From Leptodactylus fallax (Eukaryota; Chordata; Amphibia; Anura; Leptodactylidae): a stretch of 64,000 nt of DNA. Shown piece by piece: positions 49,548 to 59,646 of the stretch (within the stretch, counting starts at the first letter, position 1; each line of letters opens with the position of its first letter). The notes beneath the pieces were generated by a model. The model saw only the letters and a program-made list of their open reading frames with translations, did no database searches and was not told the origin of the DNA. Made by a program: the position numbers and the translations under genes. The stretch covers positions 1,531,001 through 1,595,000 of the forward strand of contig CAMRHE010000156.1 in the NCBI GenBank assembly GCA_947044405.1, written 5' to 3'.

Positions 49548-49828
49548 AATTCACATTTAGTAATGCTTCAAAGATCTTACCACAACCACCCACTTCAGAA
49601 GTTACCAGTAGCGGTAGGGAGCAGAATCGTCCCCGCCTTGTGTAGTCACGACGCCCCATGTGCCAGAACCGAAGAGCAAACAAACTGTAGAGACATAGAA
49701 ACCAGTGGGTAAGCCACCGAAACAAAATAAGGAAAAGAAATGTGGTACAGCGGACCAGCGGCTGTTGTAATCTTGGGGGGATAAGTTCAGCAATAGTGGA
49801 CATACGAAATCCGTTGTAGAGTGAGTCT

Positions 49829-50676
49829 CTAGCTGTTCAGCCCTTTTGGTGGACGCCTTGGGGTTTTCGGTTGATGCCATCCATCTGACACAGGGCCAGG
49901 TGGTGGTTTGGAGGTCAGATCACTGGTTGCAATGTCCCATTTATTTAGCAACTTTTTGCCATCTTCCGGGGAGTTGATAACATAAGTAAGGTTGTCTCGG
50001 GATACGATCACTCTAACCGGGAATCCCCATTTGTATAGGATATTATGTTGGCGTAACGCTGTAGTGATAGGGATAAATTGCCTTCTTAGTTGTAGTGTTG
50101 CAGCCGAAAGATCAGAGTAGATAGATATTTTCTGGTATGGATCAGGTAAACGGCCAATTTTCCGTGAGGTCAGCAGCACCATCTCTTTAGTGCGGTAAAA
50201 ATGGATCTTTGCTAGGACAACTCTGGGTACGGTTTCATCCAGATGTGAAGGTCTTGGGACTCTGTGCGCTCTATCAATAGTTAATTCCATTTTCGTAAGA
50301 CTTGATATTAGCGTGCGCATCAGATCTAGAAGGAAAACTGTGAGGTTATTCGCAGATACGGACTCTGGAATCCCTCGGAATTTCAGATTGTTGCACCGCG
50401 AGCGATCCTCTAGGTCTGCTATTTTAGATTTAAGAAACGACACATCCTTTTCCACAGCATTGTGAGCATCTATGAGAAGATTATGTGAGGTGGCAAATTC
50501 CGCCATTTTAGATTCCACATGAACTGTGCGTTTCTGCAATTCCTGAAGGTCTCTATCTAGCGGTTTAACCATTAAGGACATGTCTGTTGTCAGAGATTTA
50601 CAGAAGGCCATAAGCATCTTTTTCATGGAGGCCTCAGTGAGTAAACTCTCTGTTGCCGGAATATCCGCAAAAAAAG

Positions 50677-50709
<33 letters not shown>

Positions 50710-50792
50710 CCCCCCCCCCGGCGGGGGGGGCCTCGGGCGGGGGGGGGGGGGGGGGGGGGGGGGGGCGGGGGGGGGGGGGGGGGGGGGGGGGG

Positions 50793-50841
<49 letters not shown>

Positions 50842-50846
50842 CGGGG

Positions 50847-50896
<50 letters not shown>

Positions 50897-50898
50897 GG

Positions 50899-50997
<99 letters not shown>

Positions 50998-51113
50998 CGG
51001 GAGACCGCGCTGGAGTGTGAGCCGCCGCCATTTTGATCTTCCCCACCTCTGTGGGGGAAGTAAAAATCTGATATTTTCTGCGGCTTTACCGCAGATTTCC
51101 TTCTTCTCGGCAT
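49829..51113 (-). pseudogene. LINE ORF1 (RNA-binding protein), interrupted
   Basis: ORF1p coats the LINE RNA as a trimer. The intact part (about 50,640-49,829) shows a coiled-coil stretch rich in heptad-like Leu/Ile, the SRCNNLKFRGIPES segment of the RNA-recognition domain and the RAHRV motif of the C-terminal domain. The N-terminus appears as MPRRRKSAVKPQKISDF near 51,113 in one frame and KIKMAAAHTPAR in another, so a frameshift lies near 51,060. Between about 50,670 and 51,000 nearly pure G replaces coding sequence and produces a false polyproline stretch. Confidence 0.8.
50670..51000. other. Poly-G block, probable assembly artefact
   Basis: About 330 bases are almost only G, with a few C. 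The block starts and ends abruptly within ORF1. True poly-G this long is not expected in genomic DNA, while G runs are a known outcome of signal loss in two-colour sequencing. Confidence 0.7.
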
Positions 51114-51592
51114 CCCTAGAGGTAAGGCAGCTTTCCCAGTGTCTTTTGGGTTAATATAATCCACGGGCACGTCGCTAATTTGTCGCTATAAGAGACTCAG
51201 GCCTGGAGCTGTGCAGCTATGCGACCATTCCCTTCCACAATCAGGCTCCGCCCCCTATTCCTGAGTTTTTAACCCTCTTATCTAAAGGAGATCCTTGGAG
51301 CCAACAATTCTGGCCTATTAACCCTTAGTTTAAATTACCTCCAGCCGTACACCCAGCTCAGAGGCACCAAATCGCCAAACATAGGTGAAAGAATCCCTCA
51401 TTAAAGATCCTTACGTTCCCAGGCCAGACCAAAATCAATCCGAGCCATTATTTTTGGGGAGTCCAGAGCCTTACAGCTCCCCCCCAACCATACCACCAGG
51501 TATTTCCTCCCCAACTCCGAGAACCACCAGCCAACAACACGAAGCCTTAACCCCTTAAGCCTTCGCGTCCCGCCACACCCACAACGCCACCT

Positions 51593-52140
51593 CTATACCG
51601 TCCTGTTAGCCAAACACCAGAGGTCCGTCCCAATAGCATTAAGATGCACCCTGTCCCTTCGCCAGAAATTGATTTCCCCCGACTCCAGTTCCTTATGGCG
51701 TATTACCACATACCCATTCCTCTGAAAGAAACGGGCCACCGCTCTGTTCACCTTAATTCTGGCCCGGTTAATGCTGTCAATGCAATGGGCCCCCCTCCAA
51801 ACATGTCGGTGAACTATAGCTGACCAAACCGTAACCAAATGAGGAAACAATGCCCACAAACATAACATATCAAATTTTATGTCCTGGATAAGCTCCCGGA
51901 ATGGCCGTACAACCAAGTCGTTCCCGCCAACATGGAGAACAAGCACATCAGGTGCTCTATCCAAACTAGAGAAGCGATGAACCTCCGGTAGGACCCTGGA
52001 CCAACACATACCCCGGAAGCCCAGCCATCTTACCACCACCTGATCCCTCTGGAATCCCAACTGCCGACCTTAGAGATGGACCATCACCCTGAGTGCCCCC
52101 CAGAACACATATGAGTGGCCCAGGATCCAAACCAGTTCCA
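51593..52140 (-). pseudogene. Ngaro SGNH hydrolase-like ORF
   Basis: Block III of the SGNH family is visible as LHVGGNDL and block V as DRVHLNAIGTDLW, which holds the Asp and His of the catalytic triad. Upstream, past a TAA near 52,072, ILGHSY resembles block I with His in place of the usual Asp of GDS. Hydrolase ORFs of this type accompany many vertebrate Ngaro elements; what they do is not known. The frame of 155 codons from 52,060 lacks block I because of the stop. It follows the recombinase ORF directly. Confidence 0.72.
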
Positions 52141-52209
52141 AATCATCGCTCCCTGCAAAAGAAAAAAAACAAAACACCAAAGTCAAACCCAACCCCCTCT
52201 TCCCCAAAT

Positions 52210-53173
52210 TCAATTAACCCACCCAGACCGAACATAAGACCGGAAACAGAGAGACTCCCACCTCCCAATCCGACGTACCACATCATCAGACAATCTGCTA
52301 CGAGCCGCCTCCGTCGCCACCCCAATTCGAAAGAAATGACCCCCAAATTCCTCAGGCCTTCTACCACTATCCCGCAAACATTTCTGGAATACCGCCACAA
52401 ACTGGTACCTTGAAAGAAAAGATCTATCAGAATGACTAAGCAACGGAACCCCCCGAAAAACCAACACATCCGGCACAAGCGCCCTAAGAAAACTAACAGG
52501 ACACATAGCAGAACCAGGGACCTGGAACAACACCACCTTTGTGCCTCTCCCACCCTGATCCATCTTGGATTTCCGGATCCACCCTGTCCGCATAAAGATC
52601 AACATCCTCTGATAGAAGCCCACCTGGCCGCCGTACCGACGGACTAACCAATTCCCCCAATCTCAACGCCCCAAAGAAGGCTAAGGAGAAGGCCAAACGA
52701 AACAACCGAGTCTCCGACTCCGAACCACAAACCTTTCCTGTCGACACCCCTAATTTCTGAAGTAACTAGAATGACACTGGCCTCCCCTGATCAACTGACT
52801 CCCAGCCACGCCTCCAACCCTTAACCACCTGTCAAACCGCAAATGCCTTGGTAACGTCTACCAACCCCCTAGGCCGGAACCCAAACGCTAGACCTGCCAA
52901 CAACCTATTCACTCTAGAGACAGACCAACATTCCTCTTTGAACTGCCCCAACAATAAAAACAGTAACACCTCGTTGTTGAAACCCCACGACCTGAAAGTT
53001 CCAAGCCAAGACACCCATTGCTGCCAGGCCGCCTCATATGCTACCCACATGCTCGTTGCTAATGAAGCCCGCTTCAAACCGTTTGCAGCCCAAAGGGCAG
53101 GTCCCAAAGGTCCCCTGGGAAAGGATCTCCAGCCTCCTCTGCCATCAGCGCCAACTCCCGGAACAGCTCCCAC
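52210..53173 (-). pseudogene. Ngaro tyrosine recombinase, broken
   Basis: The enzyme would join the circular cDNA to the genome. The N-terminal core-binding part is at 53,173-52,832 (SMWVAYEAAWQQWVSWL). The catalytic part shows FGALRLGELV (first Arg, about 52,660), GHFFRIGVATEAAR (His-x-x-Arg, about 52,330), GRWES (Trp in the His/Trp position) and FRSYVR with the Tyr nucleophile (about 52,225). All catalytic residues are present, but a stop near 52,832 and at least one frameshift near 52,600 separate them. Confidence 0.82.
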
Positions 53174-54508
53174 TGCAAACGAGACAGCGCGTCAGCAATG
53201 CAGTTAGAAACACCAGGCACATGTACAGCAATTTCCCACGCATTGAGAGACAGACATAGGAGAACTAACCTTCTCAACACACAGCCCACGGGAGGCGAAA
53301 ATGCAGACAAATTATTGATGGCCTGCACCACCCCCATATTATGACAATTAAAACGAACTTTTTTATTCCTGAACCGATCCCCCCAAATCAATAATGCAAC
53401 CACAATAGGAAATAATTCTAACAATACCAGATTACAAACTCAACCCTGTTCCACACAGGAATCCGGCCACGCGCCGACGCACCAATGCCCCTGACAGCCC
53501 CAAAACCCACACTCCCGGCTGCATCCATAAACAATTCCAAATCCACCGACTTGTCCAAAACCATAGCTCGACCATTGTAAGTCTCCAAAAAATAATCCCT
53601 CAAATCCTCCCTAAGCTCCCTCCCCCAGGTGAACATAATAATGGGGCTGCAAGACCCCCGCCTTCGCCGCAGCTAACCTCCTGCAAAACACCCCTAATCT
53701 CCCCCCGACACTGAGCCAGCTTGTCGTTCCGTAGCCTACACTCCATCCGCAACGTGTCAATGCATATACCCAAAAATGTCAAGCATGTAGGCGTCCCTTC
53801 CGTCTTTTCTTCTGCCAACGGTATGCCAAAGCGCCCGGTCATGACTTCCAACATGTGGAGTAACACCGAACACACCCCTGAACCAACCGGCCCTACACAT
53901 AGATAATCGTCCAAGTAGTGAATGAAGGAAGACCACCCCGCTTCCTTCCGGACTAACCATTCCACAAACGAACTAAAACACTCAAAATACGCACACGAGA
54001 ACAAACAACTCATCGGCAAACAACAATACACAAAATAACCCCCATCCCAGTAACAGCCCAGCAAATGCAAACTGTCCGGGTGAATCGGCAGAAGGTGGAA
54101 AGCCGATTCCACGTTGGCTTTTGCCAGCAACGTCCCCTGACCAAATTCCCGTACCCAACCCACCGCCGCATCGAATGAAGTATAACTAACTGAACATAAC
54201 TCCAGGTCAATGCCATAGTTGACAGAAGTACCCTTAGGAAAAGAAAGATGGTGTATAAGCCAAAACTTGTTCGGCTCTTTCTTGGGCACCACTCTTAACG
54301 GCGATACCCTCAAGTGCGGCAGCGGAGGATCCTGGAAGGGGCCCACCATGCGTCCCAAAGCCACCTCCTTCAATAATTTCTCTGACACCACCCCTGGATG
54401 CTCCAAAGCCGACTTTAAATTACGCCTAACCACTGGGTAATCCCTCTCCACAAAAGGAATACGAAAACCCAATTCAAAACCATCAACCAATAAAACTGCT
54501 GCAGCCAT
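53074..54508 (-). pseudogene. Ngaro reverse transcriptase and RNase H, broken
   Basis: The frame starts MAAAVLLVDGFELG at 54,508, overlapping the end of gag by 26 bases. Reverse transcriptase motifs include LRVVPKKEPNKFWLIHHLS and the catalytic IHYLDDYL (about 53,900). The frame shifts near 53,620 and 53,420. RNase H follows with LELFMDAAGSVGFGAV (first Asp) and HVPGVSNCIADALSR, with Asn in CHNMGVVQA where Asp is usual. The domain order and sequence style match DIRS/Ngaro rather than LTR retrotransposons. Confidence 0.85.
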
Positions 54509-55375
54509 GTCCAGATATTAATTTAGATACGGACGCATCGCGTCCACTACCACCGGACTCCACCCCTTTACCAGCAGTCTCCCTGCCCTTTCCTTTTCCT
54601 CCCTTAAAGCACCTCGACGCCCCATGAGATCCACCGCATGTGGAGCACTCGTATTTAAATTTGCATTTGGCTCCAAACTTACAGGAGCCCTCGTTAAAAG
54701 AGAAACATAATCCCTTCTGGGAGGCCGCCGAGCATCCCAAAGGATCGGAACCCACGGTGCCCGTAGGAAAGGACTAACCTGACCTAGCAGGGGCCGTCAC
54801 TCTAAGCCACAACCCAATATGCTTGCGTTCCCACCGGATATTAGGTTGTACAGACTTGTGCTGACGAAACTGCTCGTCATAACGCAACCATGCTTGTCCC
54901 CCATACACCCGATACGCTTCTCCTATGGCGTCCATATAATAAAAACAATGTTCCGGCGCCTTTTCACCTATTACACTTGCCAAAATAGCAAATGCCTGCA
55001 ACCAATTGGAGAAAGTGCGGGGAACCACCCGGGGGCGCCGCCCCCCCCCCCCCCCTTTTTGGGGGGGGGGGGGGGAAAACCCCCCCCCCCCCCCCCCTTT
55101 CTTCTCTCTCCCCCACCCCTTTTTTTTAAATGCGCCCCCCAACGGCCCTTCGAAGCACACTTAAACTTCCCCTCCTTGGCGGAATCATCCAGCCTTTGGA
55201 GCTCATCACCTTTCCCTTTTTCTGACACCTGGTCCTGCGGCTTCTCCTTCTCTCCGCTAACTGACGGAACTGGATCAGGCAACCCATAACCCGTACCTGA
55301 CCCAACCCCCGTGGCCCCGCCTGCCGGGCTACTAACCGAACCCGGCCCCCCACGGGCGGTCAACCCGGGCCCCAC
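54483..55375 (-). pseudogene. Ngaro gag, C-terminal parts
   Basis: The segment 55,375-55,140 gives a Gly/Ser-rich and then acidic stretch ending CASKGRWGAHLKK. After a homopolymer block, TFSNWLQAFAILASVI to PNIRWERK resumes (55,020-54,780). A TAG at 54,774-54,776 interrupts it, and the frame continues in phase into a zinc-finger region CFSFNEGSCKFGAKCKFKYE with CSTCGGSHGASRC (about 54,710-54,640). It ends at 54,483 within the reverse transcriptase start. Its N-terminus lies beyond the gypsy element at 62,820. Confidence 0.78.
55028..55110. other. C/G homopolymer block in Ngaro gag, probable artefact
   Basis: Alternating runs of C, T and G, each 8-20 bases long, interrupt an otherwise readable gag frame. 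The protein sequence on either side belongs to the same gene, so the block replaces coding sequence. Confidence 0.65.
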
Positions 55376-55379
55376 TTTT

Positions 55380-55520
55380 TAAACCCCCCCCAAACCCGGG
55401 GGGGCCCCCCCGGGGAAGAATGCCGGGCCGGGCCGCCGGGGGGGGCCGCCGCCCCCCCTCTTAAAAACCCCCCCCCACCCCGGGGGGGGGGGGGGTTGGG
55501 TGGGGAAAAAAAAAAGGGGG
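55380..55520. other. C/G homopolymer block at the gypsy-Ngaro junction
   Basis: C and G runs hide the outer end of the gypsy 3' LTR, the target duplication and the adjoining Ngaro gag. The last roughly 108 bp of the LTR seen at 61,336-61,443 are not recoverable here. Confidence 0.65.
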
Positions 55521-56059
55521 GCGGTATAAATTTTATATATTTAATAACCCAAGAGGGTCGGTACGAATTAATAGCATATACAGAAATATACAATATTAAT
55601 ACAATCAAGCATAAACATACAAGCAAAAGTGCGATGATACAGCACAAAAAAAAAACGGAAATAAAATATAGAGTAATACCTGAGCACAGCTTGCTCTTAG
55701 CTGTCTCTCTTCCAGACTCCACACAAAAGACCAAAGAAAACTCACTCTACCTCAGTGTGAGACCCTCTTCAGCCCCACCCTTCACCTCCCCCCCAGCCAG
55801 CCCTCTCCTCACGAAAAGAGGAATCTATGCCGGTTAGAAGGAAAGATGGGTGCCTGGGTTAGTTGCAGGTCATTAGCCCACCCTCCCCCCTTTGGACATC
55901 TGGAAAGGCCCTCTCTCCATGGTATGCACATGAAACCACTGGAGCGAATTGACCACCAATGTAAACACAGCTCTAAATTCCTACAGATATGTGACTGATA
56001 CGAATGAGGAATGATACATGTCCAAGAAAGATACATAAATTGAGGGTCTCATCATCACA
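55521..56059 (-). mobile_element. Gypsy 3' LTR
   Basis: Read on the minus strand it begins TGTGATGATGAGACCCTC directly after the polypurine tract. It aligns with 61,444-61,988 with about 14 substitutions by my count, one single-base indel and one 6-bp indel. Its distal end is lost in a homopolymer block. Confidence 0.88.
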
Positions 56060-56071
56060 CCTCCCCCTTTT
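56060..56071 (-). other. Polypurine tract
   Basis: AAAAGGGGGAGG on the minus strand immediately precedes the 3' LTR. It is the expected primer site for plus-strand DNA synthesis. Confidence 0.8.
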
Positions 56072-56500
56072 AGAGCGTGTCGGGAGGAAGGAGGAGCCTC
56101 TGTTCCTCTTCCACCCGCACCTCCGCAGCCTCACCCCGCCGGGACAAGCCATCGGTGTTGCCATGGGCCTGGCCAGGCTTGTGCCGGATGTCATAGTTGT
56201 ATTGCTGCAGCACCAGGCTCCAACGTAACAACCGTCCATTCTGACCTGCAACACGTTTGATCCAGATCAGAGGGTTGTGATCCGTGGCGCCCATACAAGC
56301 AAGGCTGCAGATGCTGCAAGGCCCAAACAATTGCTAGGCATTCCTTCTCCACTGTGGCGTAGGCCACCTCCCGCGGCAGAAGCTTCCGGCTGAGGTACTG
56401 CACCGGGTGCTCTTGCCCCGCTGAGTCAAGCTGGCTCAGTATGGCACCGAGTCCGTAGGTGCTGGCGTCTGTCTGTGCACAGCGGACGTGACTCATCGTA
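56070..56500 (-). pseudogene. Gypsy RNase H, frame-broken end of pol
   Basis: This continues the polymerase protein in other frames. QTDASTYGLGAIL (first catalytic Asp, about 56,470) and YATVEKECLAIVWAL (catalytic Glu) are in the 56,496 frame. ATDHNPLIWIK and DIRHKPGQAHGNTDGLSR are in the 56,330 frame. Frameshifts lie near 56,440 and 56,310. The last also removes a few residues before TDHNPL. The protein ends near 56,070 at the polypurine tract. Confidence 0.85.
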
Positions 56501-59500
56501 CGCCTGAAGTACAGGTGCGTTCGCCAGGGCCGCTTTCAGGGCCTGGAAGGAGTGCTCGCAAGCATCCGTCCACTGGACAGTTTGCGGCAACTTCTTCTTG
56601 GTGAGGTCCGTCAAGGGGGCAGCCAGAGCACTATAGTTCGGCACGAACTTCCTATAGTACCCTGCCGTACCCAGGAAAGACATCACCTGTCGCTTGGTCC
56701 GGGGGGTTGGCCAGGACGTGATTACATCCAGCTTTTCAGGTTCTGGTTTCAGGGTTCCCCCACCTACCCGGTGTCCCAGGTATTGGACCTCGCGCATGCC
56801 CAGCTGACACTTTTCCGGTTTGATGGTCAAGCCCGCACGGTGGATCCGCCCCAGCACCTGCGCCAGGTGCTGTAGGTGTTCCTCCCAAGTGGAGCTGAAG
56901 ACGGCAATGTCATCCAGGTACGCAGTGGCAAACCCTTCGCATCCCGTCAGCAGGGAGTTGACCATCCGCTGGAAAGTGGCAGGGGCATTCTTCATGCCGA
57001 ATGGCATGACAGTGGACTCGTACAGTCCGAAAGGGGTGATAAAGGCCGATCGCTCCTGTGCCTGAGGGGACAGGGGGATCTGCCAGTATCCCCGACTCAA
57101 GTCCATGATGGACAAGTACTGGGCCTTACCTAACCGGTCAAGCAGGTCGTCGATGCGCGGCATGGGGTACGCGTCGTCGACTGTAACCGCATTAAGTTCC
57201 CTGCAGTCTACACAGAACCGGGTGGTCCGGTCCTTTTTGGGCACAAGAACCACAGGTGAAGCCCATGCACTGTGAGAGGGCTGAATCACCCCCAGTTCCA
57301 GCATCTCGTCAATCTCCTTGCGCATCTGGACCTGTACCTCCGAGGAGACGCGATATGGCGACCGCCGGATAGGGGCATGATTCCTGGTATCCACATTGTG
57401 AATGGCCTGGTCAGTCCTCCCGGGCTTCGCGGAGAACAGACCAGGTAGGGAGTGCAAAACTCCATCCAGCTGGGACAGCTGGGCCTCAGCCAGCAGGGGG
57501 TTCACCTGTGCCTTCTTGTTGGACCCATCCTCCTGAAAATGGGCAAGCAAGTCAACAAGGTCTTCTTCTTCCCCCTCCTCTAGCAGACTGCATACCGTAA
57601 AGGCACTAGCTTCCCGGTCATGATGATCCTCCATCATGTTGACATGGAAGACCTTATGCCTGTTCCGGCCTGGATCAACAGTGACCAGGTAGCTGACGCT
57701 GTTGACCTGCTGGTGCACGACGTATGGACCGGTCCATTTTGCCTGAAGTTTGTCCTGGGGCTCAGGGACTAGGACCCATACTTTCTGCCCCGGCTGGTAT
57801 GTTCTCTCACGGGCATTCTGATCATACCAGCGCTTCTGGTCGGCCTGAGCCTGGACCATGTTGTCATGCACCAGCTGTGCCATAGCCTGCATTTGGTCAC
57901 GGAATCGCAGGACATACTCCACGACTGGCACGCCTTGGATGGCTTTTTCACCTTCCCAGGACTCTTTCACAAGAGTTAGGGGCCCACATACACGTCTCCC
58001 ATACAAGAGCTCAAAGGGGGAGAACCCCGTTGAGGCTTGAGGCACTTCCCGGTAAGCGAACAGCAGGTGCGAGAGATAAGGCTCCCAGTCGCGCCCGTGG
58101 GACTCGACTAACATCCTGAGCATCTGCTTCAGGGTGCCATTGAACCGTTCACACAAGCCATTGGTCTGTGGGTGATACGGGCTGGACACCAGATGTTGCA
58201 CCTCTGTTACCTTACACAGGCCTTGCATCAAGGCAGACATGAACTGGGTACCTTGGTCTGTGAGCACCTCTCTGGGAAATCCAACACGGGAGAAGATGCC
58301 TACCAGAGCCTTGGCCACTACATCAGCCCGGGTGGAAGACAGAGCGACAGCTTTCGGGTACCTAGTAGCATAGTCTACTACCGTTAATATGAAACATTTC
58401 CCGGTGCGACTGGGAATGGACAGGGGTCCAATGAGATCCACAGCCACCCGCTGGAAAGGTTCGGTTATGATGGGCATAGGTATCATTGGGGCTTTTGAGC
58501 CTTGCCCCGCCTTGCCCATCCTCTGACAAGTGTCACATGAACGGCAGTATTTAGCTACATCTGTCCCCATTTTAGGCCAGTAGAATAAGTGGCTGAGGCG
58601 AGCCTTGGTCTTAGCGATCCACAGGTGGCCTGCCAGTGGAATATCATGAGCAATCCGCAACAACTCCACCCGATAGGGTTGGGGTACCACCAAATGTTTC
58701 TCCCTGAGCCGACTTTCTTTTCCCTTTGTGGGGATCGTTTCCCGGTACAACCTCCCTTGCTCCCAGTACACGCGGTCCTTGTCCGTCTCCAAGGGAGGTT
58801 GATCAGCACGCTCCTTCAATGCGCCCAGGCTGCGGTCAGCTTGGACAGCATCCCTGAACTCCGGACTGGAACCAGACAGAAGAGATGTGTATGTCACATA
58901 CCCGCCAGGCTCCTCCGGCTCCAGTGTGGGGAGGCTAGTCATGGCGGTCTCAGTGCCATCTCCGGGTGAAAGAGGGAACGGCTCAGGGGTCGCAGCGCCT
59001 TCCACCCCTCTAGCACTCTGGCTGCGGGTTGCCACCGCAACACCAGCAGTCCGTTCCTCATCTGGATCGGCCCTGAGATCCCCGTGACCTACCTGATCAC
59101 CTGGCACATTGTCATCAGTTGGGGTTGCCCCCAGCATCTCAGAAGAGCTACCCTGGAAATCTGCAAGGCAAGCATTAGCAATTACATTGACATTGCATTC
59201 ATTCATTGATTCACAGTGAACTGCATGGGTGAATGGCTCAGTCTGGGTCACACTGAGGGGGCTATCATCACCCGCAGATGTGGGCGGGGCTACAGCCAGG
59301 TCAGCATTCCACAGCCCCTCATTCACATGCTCACTGATTACTTTAGCTGGGCACACAGCAGGGGGAAACAAAATGCTGACCCCTCCCTCTGCCTGTGTCT
59401 GTGTCTGTGTGATAGGCTTCAACACCACATTAAAATCATCCTTCAGTACAGACATTTTGTCACAGCGAGGTGGGGCTACTCCCACCCCATATTGGGACAC

Positions 59501-59614
59501 CAAGGGCCCCAAATCTGTTCCCAATAGTACATTGGCAGGCAGATCAGACATTAGCCCCACATCACGCATTCCTTTTCCCGCACCCCAGTCCAAATGGACG
59601 CAAGCCATGGGCAC
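56426..59614 (-). CDS. pol: Gypsy pol: integrase then reverse transcriptase (1062 codons open)
   Basis: One uninterrupted frame holds, in order: the protease end and a long linker (residues 1 to about 290), the integrase zinc finger (HDIPLAGH with CRSCDTC, about 320-365), and the integrase core with Asp in AVDLIGPL (about 391), Asp in LTDQGTQF (about 450) and Glu in LCERFNG (about 488). A GPY-type module follows (KWTGPYVV, about 627). Reverse transcriptase runs from about 750 with FCVDCRELN and the catalytic YLDDIAVF (about 897). The start of RNase H is at the end. A start Met at 59,614 is nominal, because protease begins in the gag frame. Integrase upstream of reverse transcriptase is opposite to most Ty3/gypsy elements. 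Confidence 0.92.
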   Translation of the reverse strand: MPMACVHLDWGAGKGMRDVGLMSDLPANVLLGTDLGPLVSQYGVGVAPPRCDKMSVLKDDFNVVLKPITQTQTQAEGGVSILFPPAVCPAKVISEHVNEGLWNADLAVAPPTSAGDDSPLSVTQTEPFTHAVHCESMNECNVNVIANACLADFQGSSSEMLGATPTDDNVPGDQVGHGDLRADPDEERTAGVAVATRSQSARGVEGAATPEPFPLSPGDGTETAMTSLPTLEPEEPGGYVTYTSLLSGSSPEFRDAVQADRSLGALKERADQPPLETDKDRVYWEQGRLYRETIPTKGKESRLREKHLVVPQPYRVELLRIAHDIPLAGHLWIAKTKARLSHLFYWPKMGTDVAKYCRSCDTCQRMGKAGQGSKAPMIPMPIITEPFQRVAVDLIGPLSIPSRTGKCFILTVVDYATRYPKAVALSSTRADVVAKALVGIFSRVGFPREVLTDQGTQFMSALMQGLCKVTEVQHLVSSPYHPQTNGLCERFNGTLKQMLRMLVESHGRDWEPYLSHLLFAYREVPQASTGFSPFELLYGRRVCGPLTLVKESWEGEKAIQGVPVVEYVLRFRDQMQAMAQLVHDNMVQAQADQKRWYDQNARERTYQPGQKVWVLVPEPQDKLQAKWTGPYVVHQQVNSVSYLVTVDPGRNRHKVFHVNMMEDHHDREASAFTVCSLLEEGEEEDLVDLLAHFQEDGSNKKAQVNPLLAEAQLSQLDGVLHSLPGLFSAKPGRTDQAIHNVDTRNHAPIRRSPYRVSSEVQVQMRKEIDEMLELGVIQPSHSAWASPVVLVPKKDRTTRFCVDCRELNAVTVDDAYPMPRIDDLLDRLGKAQYLSIMDLSRGYWQIPLSPQAQERSAFITPFGLYESTVMPFGMKNAPATFQRMVNSLLTGCEGFATAYLDDIAVFSSTWEEHLQHLAQVLGRIHRAGLTIKPEKCQLGMREVQYLGHRVGGGTLKPEPEKLDVITSWPTPRTKRQVMSFLGTAGYYRKFVPNYSALAAPLTDLTKKKLPQTVQWTDACEHSFQALKAALANAPVLQAYDESRPLCTDRRQHLRTRCHTEPA

Positions 59615-59646
59615 AGTTAAGCGTTCTTGTCCAATACCCCTCAGGG

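Larger units (their letters stand above)
45530..51265 (-). mobile_element. L1/Tx1-type LINE, near full length
   Basis: On the minus strand, a GC-rich 5' region with GGGGGCGGAGCCTGATTGTG begins near 51,265. ORF1 follows at about 51,113-49,829 and ORF2 at 49,547-45,790, then a 3' region of about 240 bp ending in GAAAATCAATAAAAAATTAT near 45,545. This is the L1 layout of two ORFs. Both ORFs are broken. A homopolymer block replaces part of ORF1. Target duplications cannot be checked because both ends lie in low-complexity or nested sequence. Confidence 0.85.
51290..55390 (-). mobile_element. Ngaro/DIRS-type retrotransposon, main part
   Basis: On the minus strand the gene order is gag, reverse transcriptase with RNase H, tyrosine recombinase and a hydrolase-like ORF. 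This is the layout of Ngaro elements, which integrate through the recombinase and have no integrase or protease. The N-terminal part of gag lies at 62,525-62,820, separated by a gypsy insertion. The 3' terminal repeats are not resolved by eye; the end is placed near 51,290, where LINE sequence begins. Several frameshifts and stops are present. Confidence 0.8.

Noticed and set aside
50580..51170. Polyproline and polyglycine proteins
   Set aside because: They are translations of a nearly pure G block that I regard as an artefact. Only the flanking LINE ORF1 parts are real.
54819..55289. Plus-strand 156-codon frame
   Set aside because: It is antisense to Ngaro gag and depends on the homopolymer block.
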